Source: CAIWHR01 sp963843595 (lineage in GTDB: Bacteria; Pseudomonadota; Gammaproteobacteria; Burkholderiales; Casimicrobiaceae). From it: 64,000 nt of DNA. The notes beneath the pieces are model-generated. The model was not told the origin of the DNA and ran no database searches. It worked only from the letters and a program-made list of their open reading frames with translations. The position numbers and the translations under genes are program-made. Shown here in pieces: positions 34,905-43,200 of this stretch (the first letter of the stretch is position 1; each line of letters opens with the position of its first letter). The stretch lies in the NCBI GenBank assembly GCA_963843595.1, contig CAWJLG010000011.1, positions 51,265-115,264 of the forward strand. Reading direction: 5' to 3'.

Positions 34905-36403
34905 CGGGCATCCGATGCCGGACGATCGACCGACCCGTCGCTGTCCCGTCGCAGGACATCGACGACCTGCCCGGCGGCATCAACCAGTTCCACCTCGAGC
35001 GGCATCTGTCCCAGCGCGTGCGTCGCGCACGACAGGCACGGATCGTAGGCGCGGATCGCCACCTCGATGTGGTTGAGCAGCGGCTCGGTAACCTCGACGC
35101 CGTCCAGATATTGCCGCGCCACCTGCCGGACAGCCTCGTTCATCGCCTGGTTGTTGTGCGTGGTCGACACGATCAGGTTGGCGCGGACGATCTGGTCGTC
35201 CTCGTTGATCCGGTAGTGGTGGATCAGCGTACCGCGGGGCGCCTCGATGACGCCCACGCCGCGTTCCGCGCGCGGGCCGGCGACCACGAGATCGTCGGCG
35301 AGGAGATCCGGATCGCGCAGCAGGTCGCGGATGCTCTCGGCCGCGTGCAGCATCTCGATCATCCGCGTCCAGTGGTACGCGAGATTGGCGTGGGTCGCGC
35401 TGCCGTGATCGAACTCGCGGAACGTGATGCGCTCCGCCTCCGCCAGCGGCGTCGGGATGAAAGCGCAGTTGTTGACGCGCGCGAGCGGTCCGACGCGGTA
35501 CCAGCCCGCCTCCGGTCCCAGGTCGCGCAGGTACGGGAACTTCATGTACGACCACGGCTTGGTGACTTCGAAGATGTGGTCCCAGTAGTTCGCATAATCG
35601 ACGTGGTCGAAGAGCGTCTCGCCCCGTGCGTTTCTGGCCCGCAGCCCGCCGTCGTAGAAATCGAGCGCGCCGTCGTCGCGGACGAGACCGACGTAAGCCG
35701 ACTCGAAATAGCCGAAGCCATTGTGGAAGTCCTTCCGCTCGGCATAGATGCGCTTGATGAGCTGCACCGCCGCCCGCGACCATTCGACGGTCCGATCGAT
35801 GTCGGCGAGCAGGTAGTCGCGCTCCTCGGGAGTCAGACACTTGTTGACGCCGCCGGGAATCGCGCACGAGCCGTGCACGCGCTTGCCGGATGTCACCCGG
35901 ATCACTTCCTGCCCGTACTTGCGCAGCAGCACGCCCTGCTTCGCGATTTCCGGATGGGCCGCCGCCACGGCGACGATGTTGCGCTGTGCGATTCCGGCGT
36001 CGAAGCCGAACAGCAGGTCCGGCGATGCCAGATGGAAGAAGTGCAGCGCATGCGATTGCAGGATCTGTCCGTAGTGCAGCAGGCGGCGGATCTTCTCCGC
36101 CGTCGGTGTCAGCTCCCGCGCGCCGACCAGCATGTCCAGGGCCTTCGACGCGGCCAGGTGATGCGAAACGGGGCAGATCCCGCACAGCCGCTGCACCAGC
36201 ACGGGCACTTCCCAGTACGGCCGGCCCTGGATGAACTTCTCGAAGCCGCGGAACTCGACGATGTGCAACCTCGCCTGCTGGACGTGGTTGTTCGCGTCGA
36301 GCAGGAGCGTCACCTTGCCATGGCCTTCGATCCGGCTCAGGGGATCGATCGCGATCCGGCGCAGCGATTCCGGATGGGCTGCGGTTTCGAGCAGGGTCGT
36401 CAT
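34901..36403 (-). CDS. hoxH: NAD-linked [NiFe] hydrogenase large subunit HoxH
   Basis: This 500-residue catalytic subunit carries the Ni-Fe site. Both cysteine pairs are present: RLCGICPVSHH near residue 75 and DPCLSCATH near the C-terminus. Proteolytic cutting after the final His would release a tail starting ALGQMPLE. The N-terminal IDPLSRIEGHGKV is typical. The overall match is to group 3d bidirectional hydrogenases. The ATG at 36403 is chosen (MTTLLE); an in-frame start seven codons upstream is possible. hoxW overlaps its end. Nickel-site maturation also needs hyp genes, which are not in the window. Confidence 0.95.
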   Translation of the reverse strand: MTTLLETAAHPESLRRIAIDPLSRIEGHGKVTLLLDANNHVQQARLHIVEFRGFEKFIQGRPYWEVPVLVQRLCGICPVSHHLAASKALDMLVGARELTPTAEKIRRLLHYGQILQSHALHFFHLASPDLLFGFDAGIAQRNIVAVAAAHPEIAKQGVLLRKYGQEVIRVTSGKRVHGSCAIPGGVNKCLTPEERDYLLADIDRTVEWSRAAVQLIKRIYAERKDFHNGFGYFESAYVGLVRDDGALDFYDGGLRARNARGETLFDHVDYANYWDHIFEVTKPWSYMKFPYLRDLGPEAGWYRVGPLARVNNCAFIPTPLAEAERITFREFDHGSATHANLAYHWTRMIEMLHAAESIRDLLRDPDLLADDLVVAGPRAERGVGVIEAPRGTLIHHYRINEDDQIVRANLIVSTTHNNQAMNEAVRQVARQYLDGVEVTEPLLNHIEVAIRAYDPCLSCATHALGQMPLEVELVDAAGQVVDVLRRDSDGSVDRPASDAR

Positions 36404-36428
36404 GGGGATCGGGTTGGCGCGCAATTCT

Positions 36429-36971
36429 TCAGTCGTAGCGGATCAGCGCGCGGTCGAGCCGCGGCTCGCGGCCGGCCACGAGGTCGGTCAGCAGGTGCCA
36501 GAACGCCTCGGCGGGCGGCGGGCATCCGGTCAGGTAGTAGTCGACGCGCACGACCTCGTAGATCGGCCGCACCTTGTCGAGCGGCAACGGCAACTCCGGA
36601 TCGTTGGGCAGCACGTGACCCACCGTTCCCGGCTCGTACTGGTAACACTCGTTGAAGCAGTCCCAGAGATCGATGTTGTTGCGCAGCGCCGGAACGCCGC
36701 CCGTGATCGCGCACGCGCCGACCGCGACCAGAATCCGGCAGTTGCGGCGAAACTCGCGCAGCACGTGGACGTTTTCCGCATTGCACACGCCGCCCTCGAC
36801 GAGCCCGATGTCGCAGGGTCCGCAGTGCTTGATGTCGGTCAGCGGCGAGCGGTCGAATTCGACCAGCCGCACGAGATCGAACAGCCGCTCGTCGATGTCC
36901 AGCAGCGACATGTGGCAGCCGAAGCAACCGGCGAGCGACGTCGTCGCGATCCGCAGTCTCGGTTCAGCCAT
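36429..36971 (-). CDS. hoxY: NAD-linked hydrogenase small subunit HoxY
   Basis: This 180-residue protein holds the proximal [4Fe-4S] cluster: cysteines in LAGCFGCHM, GPCDIGLVEGGVC, VGACAITGG and LTGCPPPAE. It is the short form of the small subunit, lacking medial and distal clusters, typical of group 3d hydrogenases. It pairs with HoxH 25 bases downstream and overlaps the end of hoxU by eight bases. Confidence 0.94.
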   Translation of the reverse strand: MAEPRLRIATTSLAGCFGCHMSLLDIDERLFDLVRLVEFDRSPLTDIKHCGPCDIGLVEGGVCNAENVHVLREFRRNCRILVAVGACAITGGVPALRNNIDLWDCFNECYQYEPGTVGHVLPNDPELPLPLDKVRPIYEVVRVDYYLTGCPPPAEAFWHLLTDLVAGREPRLDRALIRYD

Positions 36972-37695
36972 CGTCGCGCTCCCGCGGTGTCCGCATGGCG
37001 TCGAGGGCGACGACGCTGATGGGGCGAAGGTCGTAGGTCCGCTTGCCGATCGGAACCGTGAAGGCCTGGCGCTTGATCAGGATCGCCCCGACCGGGCAGA
37101 CATGCGCGGCCGCGTCCGTGGCGCACAACTCGGTGTCGGCGAGCCGCCCCGACGCCGCATTGACGATGACGCGCGACTGGATGCCCCGTCCGCCGATGCC
37201 GAACACGTTCTTGCGGTCGATGTCCCGGCTCGCCCGCACGCACAGTTCGCACAGGATGCAGCGGTTCCGGTCGAGGAAGACGTCCGGGTGCGAGGCGTCG
37301 ATGCTGCGCGGCGGATAGAAATGATCGAAACGCAGCGCCGTCATGCCGAGGTGATAGCCGACGGCCTGCAACTGGCAGTCGCCGCTCTTTTCGCAGGCCG
37401 GACAGATGTGGTTGCCCTCGACGAAAAGCATTTCGACCAGTGCCCGGCGATCCTCATTGAGCGCGGGCGTGTCGTTCTCGACGACGGCGCCTTCGGCCGC
37501 CTTGGTCGTGCACGCCGATGCCGGGTGGCCGTCGACGCGGACGGTGCACAGCTTGCAGCTGCCGTGCGGTGGGAAGCCAGGCTGCCAGCACAGATGCGGG
37601 ATGTAGACGCCGGCCGCGCCGGCCGCTTCGAGGATCGTCTGTCCCGCGGCGTACGGAAGCGTCCGGCCGTCGACGACGAAGTGGCCAGCGCTCAT
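36964..37695 (-). CDS. hoxU: Hydrogenase diaphorase subunit HoxU
   Basis: This 243-residue NuoG-N-like electron-transfer subunit joins HoxF to HoxY. It has a plant-type [2Fe-2S] domain (CWQPGFPPHGSCKLC ... SACTT), a His-containing [4Fe-4S] site (GNHICPACEKSGDCQLQ) and further cysteines in RCILCELCVRASRD and HVCPVGAIL. The ATG at 37695 overlaps the hoxF stop in an ATGA. The length matches HoxU rather than full NuoG. Confidence 0.95.
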   Translation of the reverse strand: MSAGHFVVDGRTLPYAAGQTILEAAGAAGVYIPHLCWQPGFPPHGSCKLCTVRVDGHPASACTTKAAEGAVVENDTPALNEDRRALVEMLFVEGNHICPACEKSGDCQLQAVGYHLGMTALRFDHFYPPRSIDASHPDVFLDRNRCILCELCVRASRDIDRKNVFGIGGRGIQSRVIVNAASGRLADTELCATDAAAHVCPVGAILIKRQAFTVPIGKRTYDLRPISVVALDAMRTPRERDDG

Positions 37696-39491
37696 GGCGC
37701 GGCCTCGCCGAGATGGGCCTGCGCGTCGTCCCGCCCGGTGATCGAGCGTGCGGTCGCGAGCGCCTGGTCGAGATCGAAGGCCGGCTCGTAGTCGAGCGCC
37801 TGCAGCCGCTGCTCGTAGGCGTCCGGGAACTTCTCCATCGTCTCGACCACGGGCTTGGCCGCAGTGTGGCCGAGACCGCAGTGGCTCATCGTGAGCATGA
37901 TGTGCATCAGCCGCTGCATCTGGGCGAGGTCGTACGCGCTGCCCTTGCCCGCGGCGAGCTTGTCCATGTGATTGCGCAACAGCGCGGTGCCGACCCGGCA
38001 CGGCGTGCAGAAGCCGCAGCTTTCGTGCGCGAAAAAGTGGGTGAAGTTGCGCGCGACCTCGAACATGTCGCGCTGGCGGCCGAACACCATGAATGCGCCG
38101 GCGGTCGGAATGTCCTCGAACGCGATCCGGCGTTCGAACTCCTTCCATGAAACGCAGGTGCCGGACGGACCGCCGACCTGGACGGCTCGAACGTCGGAAG
38201 CGCCGCAGTCTTCGAGCACCTTGCGGATCGCGACCCCGAACGGATATTCGTAGGTTCCCGGCCGCGCGCAGTCGCCGGATACCGACAGGAGCTTCGTCCC
38301 CGTCGAGCGGGGGGTCCCGATCGACGCGAACCATGCGCCCCCCATGACCGCGACCTTGGCCGCGCAGGCGAACGTCTCGACGTTGTTCACCACCGTCGGC
38401 AGGCCCAGGTAACCACAGGTGTCCGGATACGGCGGCCGGTTCCGCGGCCTGCCCGCCTTGCCTTCCGCAGACTCGATCAGCGCCGATTCCTCGCCGCAGA
38501 TGTAGGCGCCGGCGCCGAGTTCGACGACGACATCGAAGTCGAATCCTGGCTCGCCGAGAATGGCGCGCCCCAGGAGGCCCTCGGCGCGCCGGCGCGCAAG
38601 GGTCGCTTGCAGCGAATCGACGAGAAACAGATACTCGCCGCGCAGATAGATGATCCCCTTCGTGGCGCCCACGACCCGTGCCGCGACGGTCATGCCGTCG
38701 AGGACGAGGTCGGCGCGCTGCTGAAGCAGCACGCGATCCTTGAACGTACCCGGTTCGCCTTCGTCCGCATTGCAGACCACGACGTGCTCCGGGCCGCTCG
38801 CCCGGCGGCACGATGCCCATTTCACCGCCGTCTTGAACCCGGCACCGCCACGGCCTCGGGGAAAGGCGCGCTCGAGCTCGTCCAGCATGCCGTCGGCGCC
38901 GGCTGCGAGCACCCGTCGGACCGCGGAGCCCGCCTCGAAGGGGTCGGTGAGCAGCACCCCTCCGCGCCGGATGTTGGGCACGACTTCGAACAGCATCGGC
39001 GGCCATTCGGACAGCGGCTTCCGGTTGCGGATGAGACCGGCGACGAGATCGAGCCGCGTGTGGTCGAGCGCCGTCAACGGCATGCCGTTGACGAGCGCCG
39101 CCGGTCCCTGGTCGCCGAGCCCGATATCCGACGTGCTGTCGACGTAGACGAGGCCGTCTTCGGACAGCTTCCCGGGTTCGACCCACATCCGCTCGCACAG
39201 GTAGGCCATCAACTCCGATTTGCCCGCCATCCGGTCGACGATGTTGTCCGAGAACAGGATTTCGTATTCGCCGTGCGACCGGGTGTGAAGCAGGTGGTAG
39301 AACGTCGCCGTGGCCTCGACGCGGACGCGCGGAATGCCGAGCGCATTCGCCACGCCGTCGATCGCTTCGACGCCGAGACGCCCCACCGCAGCCTGCACGT
39401 CGCGCAGGATCTGCACGAGCCGCGTGGCGTCGCCGCCGTGTCGAGCGACGCTCGTCGTGACGGCAGCGCTGAAATCCATGGGAAGAGTCAC
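37692..39491 (-). CDS. hoxF: Hydrogenase NAD(H)/FMN diaphorase subunit HoxF
   Basis: This 599-residue subunit binds FMN and NAD(H). Residues about 1-150 are NuoE-like, but the positions of the four [2Fe-2S] cysteines are not kept (for example SDIGLGDQGPA). Residues about 165-560 are NuoF-like: PRGRGGAGFKTAVKW, NADEGEPGTFKDR and GAYICGEESALIES for FMN/NAD, and ESCGFCTPCRVGT with CGLGH for a [4Fe-4S] cluster. This matches the Ralstonia-type HoxF, in which the NuoE-like part is fused on and no separate hoxE is needed. Start is GTG at 39491; ATG at 39479 is an equally possible start, and neither has a clear ribosome site. Confidence 0.94.
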   Translation of the reverse strand: MTLPMDFSAAVTTSVARHGGDATRLVQILRDVQAAVGRLGVEAIDGVANALGIPRVRVEATATFYHLLHTRSHGEYEILFSDNIVDRMAGKSELMAYLCERMWVEPGKLSEDGLVYVDSTSDIGLGDQGPAALVNGMPLTALDHTRLDLVAGLIRNRKPLSEWPPMLFEVVPNIRRGGVLLTDPFEAGSAVRRVLAAGADGMLDELERAFPRGRGGAGFKTAVKWASCRRASGPEHVVVCNADEGEPGTFKDRVLLQQRADLVLDGMTVAARVVGATKGIIYLRGEYLFLVDSLQATLARRRAEGLLGRAILGEPGFDFDVVVELGAGAYICGEESALIESAEGKAGRPRNRPPYPDTCGYLGLPTVVNNVETFACAAKVAVMGGAWFASIGTPRSTGTKLLSVSGDCARPGTYEYPFGVAIRKVLEDCGASDVRAVQVGGPSGTCVSWKEFERRIAFEDIPTAGAFMVFGRQRDMFEVARNFTHFFAHESCGFCTPCRVGTALLRNHMDKLAAGKGSAYDLAQMQRLMHIMLTMSHCGLGHTAAKPVVETMEKFPDAYEQRLQALDYEPAFDLDQALATARSITGRDDAQAHLGEAAP

Positions 39492-39796
39492 CGGAAGCCA
39501 TGCAGCAAAGCCACTGCACTGCTTGCATCATCCTAGCTGTGCGCTCCACCCGGTTGATGGAGGTCAAATCGGCGCCAACGAGAGTCCGCCCAGCGCCCGC
39601 AGCGTTGATTCAGGGCATCGTATTGGTGCCGATCCACAACGGTGCACCGGCCGGCGTCGGGCCGTGCCTCCCCGTGACCAGCTTCTCACCATGCTGCCCC
39701 TGCGGCACGGTTCGACCGAATGAGCGGCCTGTCGGGCGCACGGCACTCGGGGATGCGCGCACGGCAGGAATCCGACGAAAACGCTAGACTGATTCG
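39492..39796. other. Divergent hox / MFS intergenic region
   Basis: This 305-bp region contains the FNR-like box at 39554-39567 for hox. For the MFS gene, TAGACT at 39785-39790 lies six bases before the ATG, suggesting a leaderless or near-leaderless message. I looked for a sigma-54 (GG-N10-GC) promoter, as known for hox in Ralstonia, and found none convincing. Confidence 0.5.
39554..39567 (-). promoter_or_regulatory. FNR/ANR-like box upstream of hoxF
   Basis: On the minus strand this reads TTGACCTCCATCAA (plus: TTGAT-GGAG-GTCAA). A GATGAT hexamer (39532-39527, 4 of 6 matches to TATAAT) is centred 31 bp downstream, the spacing of class II FNR promoters. The predicted start of transcription would be near 39520, about 30 bases before the hoxF start. 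Confidence 0.62.
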
Positions 39797-41401
39797 ATGG
39801 TCACCCACCGCGGCGCCTTCCTCGCGCGCCTTTTCGAGTCCTCGCCGCTGCGCAACGCCCGATTCCGCCTGTTCTATTTCGGCGCGATCGGCAGCGCGCT
39901 CGGCTACACGATGCAGGCGACGGTCGCGGCCTGGCTGATGGCGACGCTCACGCCTTCGGCGCTGATGGTGGCATTGGTGCAGACCGCGAGCACCGCACCG
40001 TCGCTGCTTTTCGGGCTGGCCGCCGGGGCGCTGGCCGATATCGTCGACCGGCGCCGGGTGATTCTGATTACGCAGATCGTGCTCGTCGCGGCGACCGCGA
40101 TGCTCGGCGTGGCCACACTGGCCGGCGTGATCGGACCGGCGACGCTGCTTGCGCTGACTTTCCTGATCGGAGCCGGGTTCACCTTCTACCAGCCCGCGCA
40201 GCAGGCGAGCATCAATGAGCTCGTCAAGCGCGTCGAGCTGCCGCGGGCCGTCGCCTTGAATGCGGTCGCCTTCAACGTCGCCCGGGCCATCGGCCCGGCA
40301 CTGGCAGGTGCCCTAGCGGCCTGGATCGGCACCGGCAGTGCGTCGCTGGCCAGCGCGTGCTTCTTCCTGCTGATGATCGTCGCGGTTCGGCGCTGGACGG
40401 AGCGCGAGATTGTCCTTCCGGGCATTCCGGAGACGCTGCTGTCCGGGATCCTGAGCGGACTGCGCTATGCGCGGCATTCACCGGCGATGCGCTCGCTGAT
40501 TGTTCGCAATTTGAGCTTTGCCGTCTGCGCCAGTGCGTTCTGGGCGTTGCTGCCGGTGATCGCGCGCGACCAGCTCGGGCTCGGTGCCGGCGGCTATGGC
40601 CTGCTGTCGGCGGGTTTCGGGATCGGCGCCGTGGTCGGCGCCCTGGCGATACCGCGAATGCTCGAGCGCCGCTCACTCAACGCCGTGGTCAAGTCAGGCG
40701 TTCTGCTGTGGACCGTCGCCATACTGCTCATCGCGGTTGCTGACGCGACCGGCTTCGTGCTCGTCGGTGCGTTCTGTGGCGGCATGGCGTGGGTCAGCGT
40801 GCTCGCGAGCCTCTCGGCCGGAACCCAGAGCGCGGCGCCGGCCTGGGTTCGCGCCCGCGCGGTCGGCGTCAATCTGGTCGCGGTGCAGGCGAGCCTCGCG
40901 CTGGGCAGCGCTCTTTGGGGCGTGGTGGCGTCCGCGGCCGGCATTCGCATCGCGCTGGTGGCCTCGGCCACCTTGATGTTCGTGCTCTATGTGCTCAATC
41001 GGCGCGTCCGCGTCGCGATGGGCAGCGAAGCCGACGTGACACTGGGTGTTCGGGCGCCGGACCTGGCGATCGCCAACGAGCCTCTGCCCGATGACGGTCC
41101 GGTCCTGATCCAGATCGAGTACCAGATCGCCCAGGAGCATCGTGAGCAGTTCTTCGCCGCGATCCACGCGATGGGCCCGGTCCGGCGGCGCAATGGGGCT
41201 TCGGCATGGCGCGTGTTTCGCGATCTCGGCGAGGACGGCCGCTACGTCGAGCGTTTCGTCATCGAATCCTGGGCCGAGTACGTCCGGCTCCGGGGCCGGA
41301 TGACCGTCGCCGACCGACGATTGCAGGACAGGGTCGAGGTGCTGCAGCGTCCGGACGTTCCGATCCGCGTGTCGCGGTTTCTCGGCGTCAAGCCCGCATG
41401 A
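39797..41401 (+). CDS. MFS_3-type (EntS-like) exporter with C-terminal monooxygenase-like domain
   Basis: This 534-residue protein has about eleven to twelve hydrophobic helices in residues 20-410. The cytoplasmic ADIVDRRRVILITQ loop and the substrate-region TFYQPAQQASINELV motif are typical of the enterobactin-exporter-like MFS_3 family. Residues about 430-534 form a soluble domain (VLIQIEYQIAQEHREQFFAAIH ... SWRVFRDLGEDGRYVERFVIESW) like antibiotic-biosynthesis monooxygenase/dimeric ferredoxin-like domains. The substrate is unknown. It is divergent from hox and probably starts from a -10 only six bases before the ATG. Confidence 0.83.
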   Translation: MVTHRGAFLARLFESSPLRNARFRLFYFGAIGSALGYTMQATVAAWLMATLTPSALMVALVQTASTAPSLLFGLAAGALADIVDRRRVILITQIVLVAATAMLGVATLAGVIGPATLLALTFLIGAGFTFYQPAQQASINELVKRVELPRAVALNAVAFNVARAIGPALAGALAAWIGTGSASLASACFFLLMIVAVRRWTEREIVLPGIPETLLSGILSGLRYARHSPAMRSLIVRNLSFAVCASAFWALLPVIARDQLGLGAGGYGLLSAGFGIGAVVGALAIPRMLERRSLNAVVKSGVLLWTVAILLIAVADATGFVLVGAFCGGMAWVSVLASLSAGTQSAAPAWVRARAVGVNLVAVQASLALGSALWGVVASAAGIRIALVASATLMFVLYVLNRRVRVAMGSEADVTLGVRAPDLAIANEPLPDDGPVLIQIEYQIAQEHREQFFAAIHAMGPVRRRNGASAWRVFRDLGEDGRYVERFVIESWAEYVRLRGRMTVADRRLQDRVEVLQRPDVPIRVSRFLGVKPA

Positions 41402-41515
41402 TGTCGCCGACCGCAATGACGCAGTGTCCACGCCGCAATCCTGCGCGAGGTCGCGGATCCTGCCATCGAACCCCGATCGGCGCGTCGCCGCGGGGAACTG
41501 CCGGCGCGGTGCTGT

Positions 41516-42994
41516 TCAACTTCGCATTCGGGAGCCCGGACGACGCTGTCCCGACCGATGCCTGCGCTGTCCGCCCTTGCGTGCACGCGTGCCTCTCGCC
41601 ACAGGCCGCACGGCTGCCAGCAGTTGCGCGAACTCACGATTGAACGCCTCGGTAATCGCCTCGGGATCTGGCACCAGGCGCGCATCGGCAATTACGGCCA
41701 GCGACGCGAAGCCCATGTAGCTCATGATGCTGATTCCCATCCCAAGCTGCTTGCCGGGATGCGGCACCCAGAACATCATGCGGTCGATCGGCACGCCGGC
41801 AAGATAAAGCGCTTGCTGCGGCCCGGCGACGTTGGTCATCACGACGCTGGCCTTGCTGCCGAAGATGTCGACGGCAAGGTCTTCGACCGGTTTCGGGACG
41901 CGACCGAAGAGGTCGAAGAGCGTCATGATCGCCACGGCTTCGGGCGAGCGCTTCAGCGCATCCATGTGGGCCTTGGTCGAACGCAGGCGCTGCCCTGGAG
42001 CCCTGCTCCTCACCGCCAGTTCCAGGATCACGAGACCGAACTCGTTGCCCAGTTCGAGCGCGCGTTCGGGAGGGCGCAGATCGACGGGGACCATCGCGCG
42101 CACGGTCATGTGGTTGACGTCGACGTGGCGCTGTTGCAGATAGCGGCGCAATGCGCCGGTCATTGCGGCCACGAGCACGTCGTTGACCTTGGCTCCCGAC
42201 GGCGCGCCGATTGACTTGACGTCCGCGAGCGCGACGGGCTCTGACCACGCCACGCGCTTTTTCATCCCGAATGTGCCTTTCAGCGGCGACTCGGGATCGG
42301 ATTTCTTGAGCAGTTCGTTGACGAGCATCCCCGCTCCCTCGAGCACTGCGGCAGCCCTGGCGACGGACCGCTCGGGGTGTGCCACGGCATCGAACCCGGC
42401 GGCGACGGTCGAGGCCACCGCTCGGGCCGACCCCACGACGGTGTCGAGCGCGGGCGCAACGATGCGGTCGATCAACCCGGGCTCGGCAGGCATTCGCGCG
42501 GGTTCCGGTGTGGCGGCAAGCGGAGCATCGGGCGTCGTGTCGAACAGCTCCCGAATCACCGCCAGCATCCCGGTGCCGTCGGCAATGCAATGGTGACAGC
42601 GCATGATGAGCGCGCTGCCGCCGTCGACGCCGTCGACGACGTGGACCTGCCAGAGCGGTCGCCCACGGTCGAGCGGCGTGCTGGCGAGGTCGCTGATCAG
42701 ATTTGCCAGCGCCCTCTTGTCGCACGGCGCGGGCAAGCCGATGTGATGCAGGTGCTGGTCGATCTCGAAATGCGGCATGTCCTCCCAGCAAGGGGTCGCG
42801 ATCGGAAAGCCGTGCTCGACCACGCGCTGGCGAAAACGCTCGAACCGGCCCAACCGCTGCGTGTAGACCGCCTTCACTTTCTCGAATTCGAGCGGTGTGC
42901 GCATCAGGAGAATACCGGTGACCTGCGCCAGATTGACCGGACCATCGATGTGATACCAGGACGCGTCGATCGGCGTCATTGGTCGTGTTGCCAT
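41516..42994 (-). CDS. Wax ester synthase / acyl-CoA:diacylglycerol acyltransferase (WS/DGAT)
   Basis: This 492-residue bifunctional acyltransferase makes wax esters and triacylglycerol storage lipid. The catalytic HHxxxDG motif is HHCIADG at residues 134-140. Other family segments are LDRGRPLWQVHVVDGV, the KVNDVLVAAMTGALRRYL helix, the LGNEFGLVILEL segment and MTNVAGPQQALYLAG near the C-terminus. The C-terminal 20 residues are Arg/Gly-rich and probably not conserved. It is divergent from the acetyl-CoA synthetase gene, with an FNR-like box between them. Such enzymes are found in several marine and environmental proteobacteria and usually make reserve lipid. Confidence 0.92.
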   Translation of the reverse strand: MATRPMTPIDASWYHIDGPVNLAQVTGILLMRTPLEFEKVKAVYTQRLGRFERFRQRVVEHGFPIATPCWEDMPHFEIDQHLHHIGLPAPCDKRALANLISDLASTPLDRGRPLWQVHVVDGVDGGSALIMRCHHCIADGTGMLAVIRELFDTTPDAPLAATPEPARMPAEPGLIDRIVAPALDTVVGSARAVASTVAAGFDAVAHPERSVARAAAVLEGAGMLVNELLKKSDPESPLKGTFGMKKRVAWSEPVALADVKSIGAPSGAKVNDVLVAAMTGALRRYLQQRHVDVNHMTVRAMVPVDLRPPERALELGNEFGLVILELAVRSRAPGQRLRSTKAHMDALKRSPEAVAIMTLFDLFGRVPKPVEDLAVDIFGSKASVVMTNVAGPQQALYLAGVPIDRMMFWVPHPGKQLGMGISIMSYMGFASLAVIADARLVPDPEAITEAFNREFAQLLAAVRPVARGTRARKGGQRRHRSGQRRPGSRMRS

Positions 42995-43105
42995 GGCAGA
43001 TCTCCACGGTCAAGGCGCGCACCCTCGCGAGTGGGCGACACGCCAGCGGCGAACTTCAGCGTTACCCCGTTCGCGAATTCCGCGCAACCACAATTCCGAC
43101 TGCCA

Positions 43106-43119
43106 TTGACGACTGTCAA
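43106..43119 (+). promoter_or_regulatory. FNR/ANR-like box upstream of the acetyl-CoA synthetase operon
   Basis: TTGAC-GACT-GTCAA is a perfect 5-4-5 palindrome of the Crp/Fnr type. CATACT (43141-43146, 4 of 6 matches to TATAAT) is centred 31 bp downstream. The orientation and -10 point towards the acs operon (ATG 43201) rather than the divergent WS/DGAT gene, but both could be affected. Confidence 0.6.
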
Positions 43120-43200
43120 ATCCGGTGGGACAGGCCGGTCCATACTGGTCCGAGGCACACCGGGTCAGCGAGGGGGAGTCCTCGCGGGAGGAAACGTCAG

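Noticed and set aside
36964..39567. Reading frame of 867 codons that would fuse an upstream region to HoxU
   Set aside because: Only the last 243 codons (from 37695) match HoxU; the rest is the wrong frame of hoxF.
39492..39796. Sigma-54 promoter (GG-N10-GC) for hox
   Set aside because: Candidate GG pairs on the minus strand do not have GC at the right distance.
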